Positions 1 through 5,452 of a stretch of DNA of 5,452 bases are shown one piece after another; position 1 is the stretch's first letter, and each line of letters begins with the position of its first letter. The stretch is from assembly GCA_003218935.1 (NCBI GenBank), contig QHPA01000200.1, positions 1-5,452 of the forward strand, read 5' to 3'. The notes beneath the pieces are model-generated. The model worked only from the letters and a program-made list of their open reading frames with translations. It was not told where the DNA came from and searched no databases. The translations under genes and the position numbers were made by a program. The DNA is from Verrucomicrobiota bacterium. Its GTDB lineage: Bacteria > Verrucomicrobiota > Verrucomicrobiia > Limisphaerales > AV2.

Positions 1-277
1 CCTTTACTGTTGCTCTTGTGGCCCGCCTTGGCCGCCACCAGCGGCTCCACGCATTTTCTTTCCTTTGACCCGCGTTGCCGGCAGTTGGCCAAAAGCGCAG
101 GTCTCGCCATCCTCCCTGAATCGCTTAGACCTTGATCCTCCCACCCAGCTCACGATGCTCGGCTCTGTCCGGGCCACACCCGAAGGCGTGAGGGGAAGGA
201 AAATGTGGCCCATCCAACGGTCCCAGGAGTATATGTGACTGCTTGGTTTATTGGCCCGGATGGGTTAATCCATAAAC
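1..277. other. Region without a supported gene
   Basis: I see no convincing gene in this stretch. On the minus strand a frame is open from about 264 down to a TAA at 4-6, with its first ATG at 211-213. Its translation is rich in Gly, Gln, Arg and Pro, has no recognisable motif, and would overlap a possible promoter region for the gene at 278. On the plus strand the short frames end at about 134 and 237 and look equally random. The region could hold the degraded end of an upstream gene or plain intergenic DNA. The one clear structure is the inverted repeat at 171-211. Confidence 0.4.
171..211. repeat. Short perfect inverted repeat
   Basis: GGGCCACA at 171-178 is the exact reverse complement of TGTGGCCC at 204-211, giving an 8-base-pair stem around a 25-base purine-rich loop. 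No run of T follows on either side, so it does not look like an intrinsic terminator. It could be a decayed palindromic repeat or a chance structure in GC-rich DNA. Confidence 0.4.
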
Positions 278-529
278 ATGACCGCGAGTGAACAGAGCAT
301 TTTGCAGGTGTTGATGGAACTGGAGAAAGCTGTGCAGTCCATGCCAACGGCCGATCCCAAACCAAACTTGCTGCCGCTTTTTGCGCGGATTGACGAACTC
401 GCGCGCCGGTTGCCAGCAGAGACAGATCCGACGCTGCTGCATTATCTCCAGAGGAAAAGTTACGAGAAGGCGCGGTTGTGGCTGGAAGGGCGTGATGCGG
501 AAAATCAGGCGGGCAAGTGCCGGCAATAG
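278..529 (+). CDS. Small helical protein of unknown function
   Basis: This 83-residue protein belongs to no family I can name. ATG 278 is the first start after an in-frame TAA at 266-268, and no clear Shine-Dalgarno sequence precedes it. It is predicted to be mostly alpha-helical and soluble: residues 4-21 form a likely amphipathic helix, followed by a Pro/Asp linker (23-29), a second helix (NLLPLFARIDELARRLP, 30-46) and a third (DPTLLHYLQRKSYEKARLWL, 50-69). It ends in a polar tail with one Cys (81). No signal peptide or membrane segment is visible. The regular hydrophobic spacing and the charged, aromatic third helix look like a real protein, as does codon choice with G/C in most third positions. 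It lies 107 bases upstream of mnmE on the same strand and might be co-transcribed with it, though the gap holds a hairpin. The call as a coding gene is fairly likely; its function is unknown. Confidence 0.65.
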   Translation: MTASEQSILQVLMELEKAVQSMPTADPKPNLLPLFARIDELARRLPAETDPTLLHYLQRKSYEKARLWLEGRDAENQAGKCRQ

Positions 530-606
530 CCCACGCACGACAGGCATCCTGCCTTCCCAAACCATGACCAGGATTTCGGATTCATAGAACGCCAGAGGGA
601 CCAGAA

Positions 607-623
607 ACAGGCTGGAAGCCTGT
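607..623. repeat. Hairpin just upstream of mnmE start
   Basis: ACAGGCT (607-613), loop GGA, then AGCCTGT (617-623) make a perfect 7-base-pair stem with a 3-base loop. It ends 13 bases before the mnmE ATG and therefore occupies the place where a ribosome binding site would lie. From memory, a closely similar CAGGCTGGAAGCCTGTCCTA string is a recurrent short repeat in Verrucomicrobiota genomes; that is recollection, not checked here. It could be a repeat insertion, a translational control element or a weak processing site. There is no T tract, so a terminator role is unlikely. Confidence 0.6.
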
Positions 624-636
624 CCTAGGTTGATTG

Positions 637-2136
637 ATGCTCGACGACACCATTGCCGCGATTGCGACGCCGCTGGGTGAAGGCGGCCTGGCGGTGATTC
701 GTCTTTCCGGCCCGCAAGCGCTGGCCGTGGCGGACAAGAGCTTCGTGCCGCTCGGCAAGAGTTCATTGAAGCCTTCCCAGGCGCCGACGCACACGATCCA
801 GTACGGCCACATCGTGCGACAGGGGCGGACGGTGGATGAAGTGCTGCTCTCCGTCATGCGCGAGCCGCGTACTTTCACGCGCGAGGACATTGTCGAAATC
901 TCCTGTCACGGCGGCATTCTTGCGGCCAAGATCGTTCTGGACACAGTACTGGAAAACGGCGCGCGACTGGCGGAGCCGGGCGAATTCACAAAGCGCGCGT
1001 TTCTCAACGGTCGAATCGACCTCACTCAGGCCGAAGCGGTCGGCGACCTGATTCATGCGCGCACCGAGTTGTCACTGGCCGCCGCAAACGAACAACTCGC
1101 CGGCAAACTTTCGCAACGAATCAATCAACTGCGCGATGACACGATGAAAGTGCTGGCGCATGTCGAGGCGCACATTGACTTTCCCGATGAAGACATTTCG
1201 CCGGACACCAGGCAACAGTTGCTCTCGCGGCTGGAGCGCGGCGTGGCGTTTATGGATGAACTCCTCCGGACGGCGAACGAAGGACAAATTTTGCGGCGCG
1301 GCGTTCGCGCGGCCATCATTGGCCGGCCGAACACGGGCAAGTCGAGCTTGCTCAATCAATTGCTCGGACACGACCGGGCGATCGTTTCGCCGATTGCCGG
1401 CACGACGCGCGACACGATCGAAGAGACGGCGAACATTCGCGGTCTGCCAGTGGTGTTTGTCGATACCGCCGGTTTGCGCCAAGCCGACGATGTGATCGAA
1501 CAGGAGGGCATTCGCCGCAGCCATGAGACCGTGACGAAAGCAGAGTTGATCTTGCATGTCTTCGACGTTTCAGAGCCGTTCACGCGCGAGGACGAAACTT
1601 ACGTGGCGCAGTTTGCGCACAAGAAACGAATCGTCGTCCGGAACAAAATTGACCTGCCTGTGAGGCTGATGTTGCCGCGGGAACTTGTCGAGAGTGCCTC
1701 CCTCCATGAACCGAAGCACCCCCTCACCCCCAGTGGGGGAGAGGGTGCCCGGAGGGCGGGTGAGGGGAGTCAGCCGTATGCGGGCGATACCGGTCTCGAT
1801 AGCGTGCCGGCACAGGATTCCGCCGTCGTGGATGTTTGCGCGTTGACCGGCCAGGGAATCGAACCGTTGAAGGATGCGATCAAAGATTTGGTCTGGGCCG
1901 GCGAGATCAGAGCCGAGATGTTGCAGGTGATGATCAACTCGCGGCACCAGGACGCGCTCCGCCGCGCGCGTGAGGCGACCCTGCGAACCATCGAGGCGTT
2001 CCGTAACGATTTGACGTTGGAACTGGTCGCCTTGGACCTGCGGATAGCGGTGAACGCCGTTGGCGAGATAGTCGGCAAGACGGCGACGGAAGATTTGCTG
2101 GACGCGATCTTCAGCCAGTTCTGCATCGGGAAATAG
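637..2136 (+). CDS. mnmE: tRNA uridine-5-carboxymethylaminomethyl modification GTPase MnmE
   Basis: MnmE (TrmE) is a cytoplasmic, potassium-activated GTPase. With MnmG it installs the cmnm5 group on wobble uridine 34 of certain tRNAs, using a folate one-carbon unit bound by the N-terminal domain. The start must be TTG 634 or ATG 637, because TGA occupies 631-633 in frame; ATG 637 fits the family N-terminus (DTIAAIATPLGEGGLAVIR). Seen in order: folate-binding domain with EISCHGG and PGEFTKRAFLNGRIDLTQAEA, a helical domain, then the G domain with P-loop GRPNTGKS (229-236), GTTRD (255-259), DTAGLR (276-281), NKID (336-339) and a G5-like CALTG at 401. The C-terminus is the diagnostic FCIGK with catalytic Cys496. 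At 499 residues it is about 45 longer than the usual 450-455. The extra length falls between NKID and G5, where a palindromic DNA repeat is translated as HPLTPSGGEGARRAGEGS (361-378). All motifs are intact, so it is probably functional. The convergent gene begins 97 bases downstream. Confidence 0.97.
   Translation: MLDDTIAAIATPLGEGGLAVIRLSGPQALAVADKSFVPLGKSSLKPSQAPTHTIQYGHIVRQGRTVDEVLLSVMREPRTFTREDIVEISCHGGILAAKIVLDTVLENGARLAEPGEFTKRAFLNGRIDLTQAEAVGDLIHARTELSLAAANEQLAGKLSQRINQLRDDTMKVLAHVEAHIDFPDEDISPDTRQQLLSRLERGVAFMDELLRTANEGQILRRGVRAAIIGRPNTGKSSLLNQLLGHDRAIVSPIAGTTRDTIEETANIRGLPVVFVDTAGLRQADDVIEQEGIRRSHETVTKAELILHVFDVSEPFTREDETYVAQFAHKKRIVVRNKIDLPVRLMLPRELVESASLHEPKHPLTPSGGEGARRAGEGSQPYAGDTGLDSVPAQDSAVVDVCALTGQGIEPLKDAIKDLVWAGEIRAEMLQVMINSRHQDALRRAREATLRTIEAFRNDLTLELVALDLRIAVNAVGEIVGKTATEDLLDAIFSQFCIGK
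1704..1767. repeat. Palindromic repeat copy inserted in frame within mnmE
   Basis: CCATGAACC (1704-1712) leads, six bases later, into CCCCTCACCC (1720-1729), which pairs exactly with GGGTGAGGGG (1758-1767). An inner stem CCCCC-AGT-GGGGG lies at 1727-1739. The right half (1735-1767) matches the right half of the intergenic copy (3292-3325) with only one substitution and one single-base length difference. The left half is shorter here: the CCCTCTCC segment present in the intergenic copy is missing, as is the right-end GGTTCATGG. The element keeps the mnmE frame open and is translated between the G4 and G5 motifs. This looks like an old insertion of a dispersed repeat into a tolerant surface loop, partly trimmed since. 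Confidence 0.88.
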
Positions 2137-2233
2137 GAAAGGCGGCCAGACAGTTCGGGAGTGCGCGGCTCCATCTGAGTCATGAATTCTACGGAGTTAG
2201 CGCCAGCGCGGAAATCGGCCTTCCAGTTCGCGT

Positions 2234-3010
2234 TCACTTCTTCTTGAACAAGTCGCCGACGCCCTTGGTGGCCTTCTCGACACGTTCGGTCGCCGTTCTG
2301 CCCGCATCTTTAACAACGCCAGGGGCCCCTTTGCCGAGATCAACGACAGCCTTCTCCGCGGTGGGGATGGCTTTCTGTAAAATTTCCCTCAGCACTCTTT
2401 GCGTCAGTTCCGCCGCCGTGATGCCGTTGGCATCCTGGCCGAGTTGCGTCAAATGGATTTCCGGCAATGAAACCGTGGCCGCTTTGCTGCCCAGCGTGCC
2501 AGCATCCACACTCAGGTTGATTTTGCCCCCGCTGATGACGAAGTCATCGACCTGAAGTTTCTTCGATGCCGCTTTGCTTGGCGAGACAGTGCTGGTCTTT
2601 TCCGATCCGCCCGTGGCCGCCTGAACATTGTCCAGAAGCCTGCTTAGATTGTTTCCTTTCAAGCCGCCTTCAAAAGTAATCTCCGGCGCTTCCACACGCA
2701 CTTCTTTGACGTGGACTTTGTCGGAGAAAACGGACCTCGGCGCCACGCCGAGACTGACCGCGTCCACCTTGATGGCCGATGCGGTCTTGAAACCTTCCGG
2801 GTTGCCGACCAACAAGCCTTTCAACTTGCCGGAGCCGGAAAGCAGCGAGAGCGTCGCGCTGTCGAGTTTGATTTCGGTCCCGGTGATTTGAGGGCCGACG
2901 GTCTCGACGCCCTTTTTGACAATGGACCCGAGGCAATAGATGCTCACTCCAACAGCCACAACGAACAGAACGAGGACAACAAGGACAACCCGGATGACCA
3001 GTTTTTTCAT
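2234..3010 (-). CDS. Membrane-anchored AsmA-like protein
   Basis: This 258-residue protein begins with a charged MKK and one long hydrophobic segment (about 4-27), which could be an uncleaved signal anchor placing the rest in the periplasm. It has no lipobox. Residues 40-130 show short alternating beta-type strands and the pattern APEITFEGGLKGNNL (108-122). That resembles the N-terminal part of AsmA/DUF748-type envelope proteins, which are linked to lipid transport and outer-membrane upkeep in other bacteria. A low-complexity Ser/Thr/Lys/Ala linker (134-151) separates it from a second beta-rich stretch (152-190, VDDFVISGGKINLSV). A helical, Lys-rich tail follows (198-258), ending FKKK. It is much shorter than classical AsmA (about 600 residues), so it would be a compact relative. 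It is convergent with mnmE and divergent from topB. The ATG at 3008-3010 has no clear Shine-Dalgarno sequence. The coding call is firm; the family assignment is moderate and the exact role unknown. Confidence 0.85.
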   Translation of the reverse strand: MKKLVIRVVLVVLVLFVVAVGVSIYCLGSIVKKGVETVGPQITGTEIKLDSATLSLLSGSGKLKGLLVGNPEGFKTASAIKVDAVSLGVAPRSVFSDKVHVKEVRVEAPEITFEGGLKGNNLSRLLDNVQAATGGSEKTSTVSPSKAASKKLQVDDFVISGGKINLSVDAGTLGSKAATVSLPEIHLTQLGQDANGITAAELTQRVLREILQKAIPTAEKAVVDLGKGAPGVVKDAGRTATERVEKATKGVGDLFKKK

Positions 3011-3125
3011 AAGCAGGACGAGTGTTTGAATGACAGCGGCAAGCCAATCACCATCAACTGCATCGAACCATCATGGAGCCGCGCGGATTTGTAAAGAGCG
3101 CGATTCGACGCCCGATGACCCTTTT

Positions 3126-3217
3126 CCATGAACCAGGTGGGGCGAGACTCCCGTCGAGCCCTGATTTCTACCCATTGGAGGTCAGGGCTCGACGGAGTCT
3201 CGCCCCACCGTTCATGG
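3126..3217. repeat. Long imperfect palindrome with CCATGAAC ends
   Basis: The arms 3136-3164 and 3182-3209 are reverse complements over 28 bases with a single extra C in the left arm; the core reads GGTGGGGCGAGACTCC and later CGAGCCCTGA. The stem resumes outside a two-base bulge as CCATGAAC (3126-3133) against GTTCATGG (3210-3217). The loop is 17 bases (3165-3181). The total stem is about 36 base pairs. No coding capacity or transposase is present, so it resembles a miniature inverted-repeat or REP-type element. It could extrude as a cruciform or form a strong RNA hairpin on either strand. Confidence 0.9.
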
Positions 3218-3251
3218 TCCCGACGCGCGATTCTGAAATCGCCGAGGATCC

Positions 3252-3339
3252 CCATGAACCGCCCCCTCACCCTGTCCCTCTCCCCCTCCGAGGGGGAGAG
3301 GGTGCCCGAAAGGGCGGGTGAGGGGGGGATGGTTCATGG
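3252..3339. repeat. Nested palindromic repeat element with 9-base terminal inverted repeats
   Basis: CCATGAACC (3252-3260) and GGTTCATGG (3331-3339) are perfect terminal inverted repeats. Inside them CCCCCTCACCC (3262-3272) pairs with GGGTGAGGGGG (3316-3326). Innermost is a perfect 12-base-pair hairpin, CCCTCTCCCCCT (3276-3287) with loop CCG and AGGGGGAGAGGG (3291-3302). The segment GTGCCCGAAAGGGC holds one more small stem. The CCCTCACCC...GGGTGAGGG design is a well-known type of dispersed bacterial intergenic repeat. This is the more complete of the two copies in the window; the other lies inside mnmE. Confidence 0.92.
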
Positions 3340-3499
3340 CTCCGATGTGCGAAATTTTCCGGGGAACTTTTCCCGGAGCCGGGAATTAAGAAAACTTACG
3401 GCTTTGACTTCGCGAACGTTTTTCGCCACGTTCCCTTGCTTGAAAAAGAAGTCTTGAAGGTAATTGTGCGCGGCTGGTAAGTCCAGCCCGGTCGTGGCC

Positions 3500-5452
3500 A
3501 TGGCAAAAGCGTTGATCATTGCCGAGAAACCGTCCGTCGCCAGCGATATCGCCAAGGCGCTCGGCGGTTTCAAGAAGCAGGACGATTACTACGAGAGCGA
3601 CCAATACGTGCTGTCGTCGGCCGTCGGCCATTTGCTGCAATTGGCCGTTCCGGAAGAGCACGAGGTCAAACGCGGCAAATGGACCTTCGCCCATCTGCCA
3701 GTCATCCCGCCCCATTTCGACCTCAAGCCGATTGAAAAGAATGAGGCGCGGCTGAAGCTGCTCGTCAAGCTCATCAAGCGCAAGGACGTCGATGCCTTGA
3801 TCAACGCCTGCGATGCCGGGCGGGAAGGCGAATTGATTTTCCGTTACATCGTTCGCCACGCCAGAACCAGCAAGCCGATCAGGCGTCTTTGGCTCCAATC
3901 CATGACGCCCGCGGCGATCCGTGAAGGATTCGCCGCGTTGCGTGAGGATGCGTCGCTGCGGCCGCTGGCGGACGCCGCGGTCTGCCGCTCGGAGTCCGAC
4001 TGGCTGGTCGGCATCAACGGCACGCGGGCGATGACGGCGTTCAACTCGAAAACCGGCGGGTTCCATCTCACCACCGTTGGCCGCGTGCAGACGCCGACGC
4101 TCGCCATCGTCGTCGAGCGCGAGGAACGGATTAAAGCTTTTGTTCCGAAGGACTACTGGGAAATCCACGGAACGTTCGACGCGAAGGCGGGCGCGTATCC
4201 GGGGCGCTGGTTCGACGAGAGTTTCTCCCGGGACAAAGAGGGCGACACCGACCTGAAGCCGGAGCGGGTTTGGGAGATGCGCCGCGCCGAGGCGATCCGC
4301 GAGCGATGTCTCGGCCGGCCGGGGGTCGTCAGCGAAGAAAGCAAACCGACGACCCAGGCCGCGCCGCCGCTCTATGACTTGACCAGCCTGCAACGCGAGG
4401 CCAACGGGCGCTTTGGTTTTTCGGCGAGCCGCACCTTGCAAATTGCGCAGGCGCTTTACGAACGGCACAAGGTCATCACCTACCCGCGCACTGATTCGCG
4501 GGCGTTGCCGGAGGATTACATCGAAACCGTGAAACAGACGCTGAAATCCCTGGCGGCAACGCAATACGGCACGTTCGCCGGCAAGATTTTGAAAGAAGAC
4601 TGGGTAAAACCGAACAAGCGGATTTTCAACAACGCCAAAGTTTCCGACCACTTCGCCATCATCCCCACGTCACTGCCGCCCAGACATCTGCATGACGACG
4701 AAGCCAAGCTTTATGACATGGTGGCGAAGCGCTTTCTGGCCATCTTCTATCCGGCGGCGGAATTTCTGGTGACGACGCGCATCACCCGGGTCGAGGGCGA
4801 GCCGTTCAAGAGCGAAGGCAAGGTGATGGTCAAGGCCGGTTGGCTGGAAGTTTACGGTCGGGAGGCGCAGAGTGACGACACGCCGAGTCTTGTGCCGGTC
4901 GGGCCGAATGAAACGGTCAGGACCAGCGCCATCGAAGTCATCGCCAATCAGACCAAACCGCCGGCGCGCTTCACCGAAGCGACGCTGCTCAGCGCGATGG
5001 AAGGGGCGGGCAAACTGGTCGAGGATGAGGAACTCCGCGAGGCGATGAGCGAGAAAGGCCTCGGCACGCCGGCCACGCGCTCGTCCGTCATCGAAGGTTT
5101 GATTTATGAAAAATATCTCCTGCGCGCGGGACGGGAACTGCAGCCGACCGCCAAGGCCTTCTCCCTCATGGCGCTGCTGCGCGGCCTCAGCATTCCAGAG
5201 CTGATTTCGCCGGAGCTGACGGGCGACTGGGAGTTCAAGCTCAAGCAGATGGAGCGCGGCCGGCTGCGACGCGACGAGTTCATGAAGGAAATCGCCACGA
5301 TGACCCGGGACATCGTGAAGAAGGCCAAGGCGCACGAGCACGATACGATTCCGGGGGACTTCGGTGAGTTGAAGGTGCCGTGTCCGAAATGCGGCGGCGT
5401 CATCAAGGAAACCTACAAAAAGTTTCAATGCTCGAACGAGAAGTGCGACTTT
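3500..5452 (+). CDS. topB: DNA topoisomerase III, 3' end outside window
   Basis: This is a type IA topoisomerase, which cuts one DNA strand through a 5'-phosphotyrosine link and passes the other, mainly decatenating and resolving recombination or replication intermediates. The frame opens after TAA 3461-3463. ATG 3500 is chosen over GTG 3494 and TTG 3464 because it gives the family start MAKALIIAEKPSVA, with catalytic Glu9. Visible next are SSAVGH (39-44) and the Toprim acidic motif DAGREGE (105-111), with Gly where many type IA enzymes have the second Asp; this variant is common in topoisomerase III. GRVQTPT (194-200) and the active-site YPRTDS follow, with Tyr328. SDHFAIIPT (382-390) and EKGLGTPATR (518-527) complete the core. 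Cys628, Cys631, Cys644 and Cys649 form a zinc ribbon cut by the window edge at residue 651, so further C-terminal zinc modules may follow. No clear Shine-Dalgarno sequence is seen. The enzyme appears intact and functional as far as visible. Confidence 0.97.
   Translation, partial: MAKALIIAEKPSVASDIAKALGGFKKQDDYYESDQYVLSSAVGHLLQLAVPEEHEVKRGKWTFAHLPVIPPHFDLKPIEKNEARLKLLVKLIKRKDVDALINACDAGREGELIFRYIVRHARTSKPIRRLWLQSMTPAAIREGFAALREDASLRPLADAAVCRSESDWLVGINGTRAMTAFNSKTGGFHLTTVGRVQTPTLAIVVEREERIKAFVPKDYWEIHGTFDAKAGAYPGRWFDESFSRDKEGDTDLKPERVWEMRRAEAIRERCLGRPGVVSEESKPTTQAAPPLYDLTSLQREANGRFGFSASRTLQIAQALYERHKVITYPRTDSRALPEDYIETVKQTLKSLAATQYGTFAGKILKEDWVKPNKRIFNNAKVSDHFAIIPTSLPPRHLHDDEAKLYDMVAKRFLAIFYPAAEFLVTTRITRVEGEPFKSEGKVMVKAGWLEVYGREAQSDDTPSLVPVGPNETVRTSAIEVIANQTKPPARFTEATLLSAMEGAGKLVEDEELREAMSEKGLGTPATRSSVIEGLIYEKYLLRAGRELQPTAKAFSLMALLRGLSIPELISPELTGDWEFKLKQMERGRLRRDEFMKEIATMTRDIVKKAKAHEHDTIPGDFGELKVPCPKCGGVIKETYKKFQCSNEKCDF

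Larger units (their letters stand above)
3011..3499. other. Divergent intergenic region with palindromic elements
   Basis: This 489-base region separates the starts of two divergent genes and should carry promoters for both. It holds two palindromic elements (3126-3217 and 3252-3339) 34 bases apart. Between them and topB are two weaker inverted repeats: TCCGGG/CCCGGA (3358-3363 and 3372-3377) and GAACGT/ACGTTC (3414-3419 and 3428-3433). A TTGACT at 3404-3409 could be a -35 element, but no good -10 box lies at the right distance, so I do not call a promoter. GCGCGATTC occurs twice (3099-3107 and 3224-3232), on either side of the first palindrome. The small open frames here are translations of the palindromes and not genes. 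Confidence 0.75.

Noticed and set aside
4..213. Minus-strand open frame of 69 codons near the window start
   Set aside because: It has no recognisable domain, a low-complexity Gly/Gln end and no good start signal. It might be real, but I cannot support it.
1072..1557. Minus-strand open frame of 161 codons within mnmE
   Set aside because: It is fully antisense to the conserved MnmE helical and G domains, so it is a shadow.
1704..1776. Frameshift or pseudogene status of mnmE because of the inserted repeat
   Set aside because: The frame stays open through the insert, and the G5-like motif, C-terminal helices and final FCIGK follow intact.
2137..2233. Bidirectional terminator between the convergent genes
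   Set aside because: I looked for a strong stem followed by T residues in this 97-base gap and found none.
3276..3302. Intrinsic terminator from the 12-base-pair hairpin
   Set aside because: No T run follows on either strand and both neighbouring genes start, not end, at this region.
3073..3321. Plus-strand open frames across the intergenic palindromes
   Set aside because: Their translation is simply the repeat elements read through, and two overlapping frames are equally open. There is no start signal or homology-like pattern.
3126..3339. Possible CRISPR array from recurring CCATGAACC
   Set aside because: The copies alternate in orientation, frame palindromes and are not regularly spaced, and no direct repeats of 23-40 bases separated by unique spacers exist.
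3386..4651. Long minus-strand open frame (421 codons) opposite topB
   Set aside because: It lies antisense to a gene with every topoisomerase III motif, is very rich in Arg, Gly and Ala, and has no motif of its own. It reflects codon bias of the real gene in GC-rich DNA.
4670..5428. Minus-strand open frame (252 codons) opposite the 3' part of topB
   Set aside because: It is again antisense to conserved topB sequence, including the zinc ribbon, and has an Arg/His/Leu-rich composition typical of a shadow frame.

Overview
This is a GC-rich window (roughly 60% G+C by eye) from what looks like an ordinary bacterial chromosome segment. The best guess for the organism is a member of the Verrucomicrobiota, perhaps near Pedosphaera/Limisphaerales. 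This rests on the style of the short palindromic intergenic repeats, the weak or absent Shine-Dalgarno sequences and the type of topoisomerase III. It is an inference, not a proof.

Layout: positions 1-277 hold no gene I can support, only a short inverted repeat. A small helical protein of unknown function (278-529, +) is followed after 107 bases by mnmE (637-2136, +), the tRNA wobble-uridine modification GTPase. Converging on mnmE is a gene for a membrane-anchored protein resembling the AsmA family (2234-3010, -). A 489-base divergent intergenic region (3011-3499) carries two well-formed palindromic elements. topB (DNA topoisomerase III, +) starts at 3500 and runs off the window at 5452 inside its first C-terminal zinc ribbon.

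The genes do not form an obvious pathway: one acts in tRNA modification, one in DNA topology and one at the cell envelope. The most interesting signal is the repeats. A CCCCTCACCC / GGGTGAGGGG palindrome occurs in the topB upstream region (3252-3339). A closely matching copy lies in frame inside mnmE (1704-1767), where it adds residues between the G4 and G5 motifs of the GTPase domain. The intergenic elements at 3126-3217 and 3252-3339, and the left side of the mnmE copy, are all bordered by CCATGAAC. This suggests one modular, possibly mobilised repeat family with shared ends and different cores. A further short hairpin sits directly in front of the mnmE start codon. I found no RNA gene, CRISPR array, complete insertion sequence or evident new multi-gene system.
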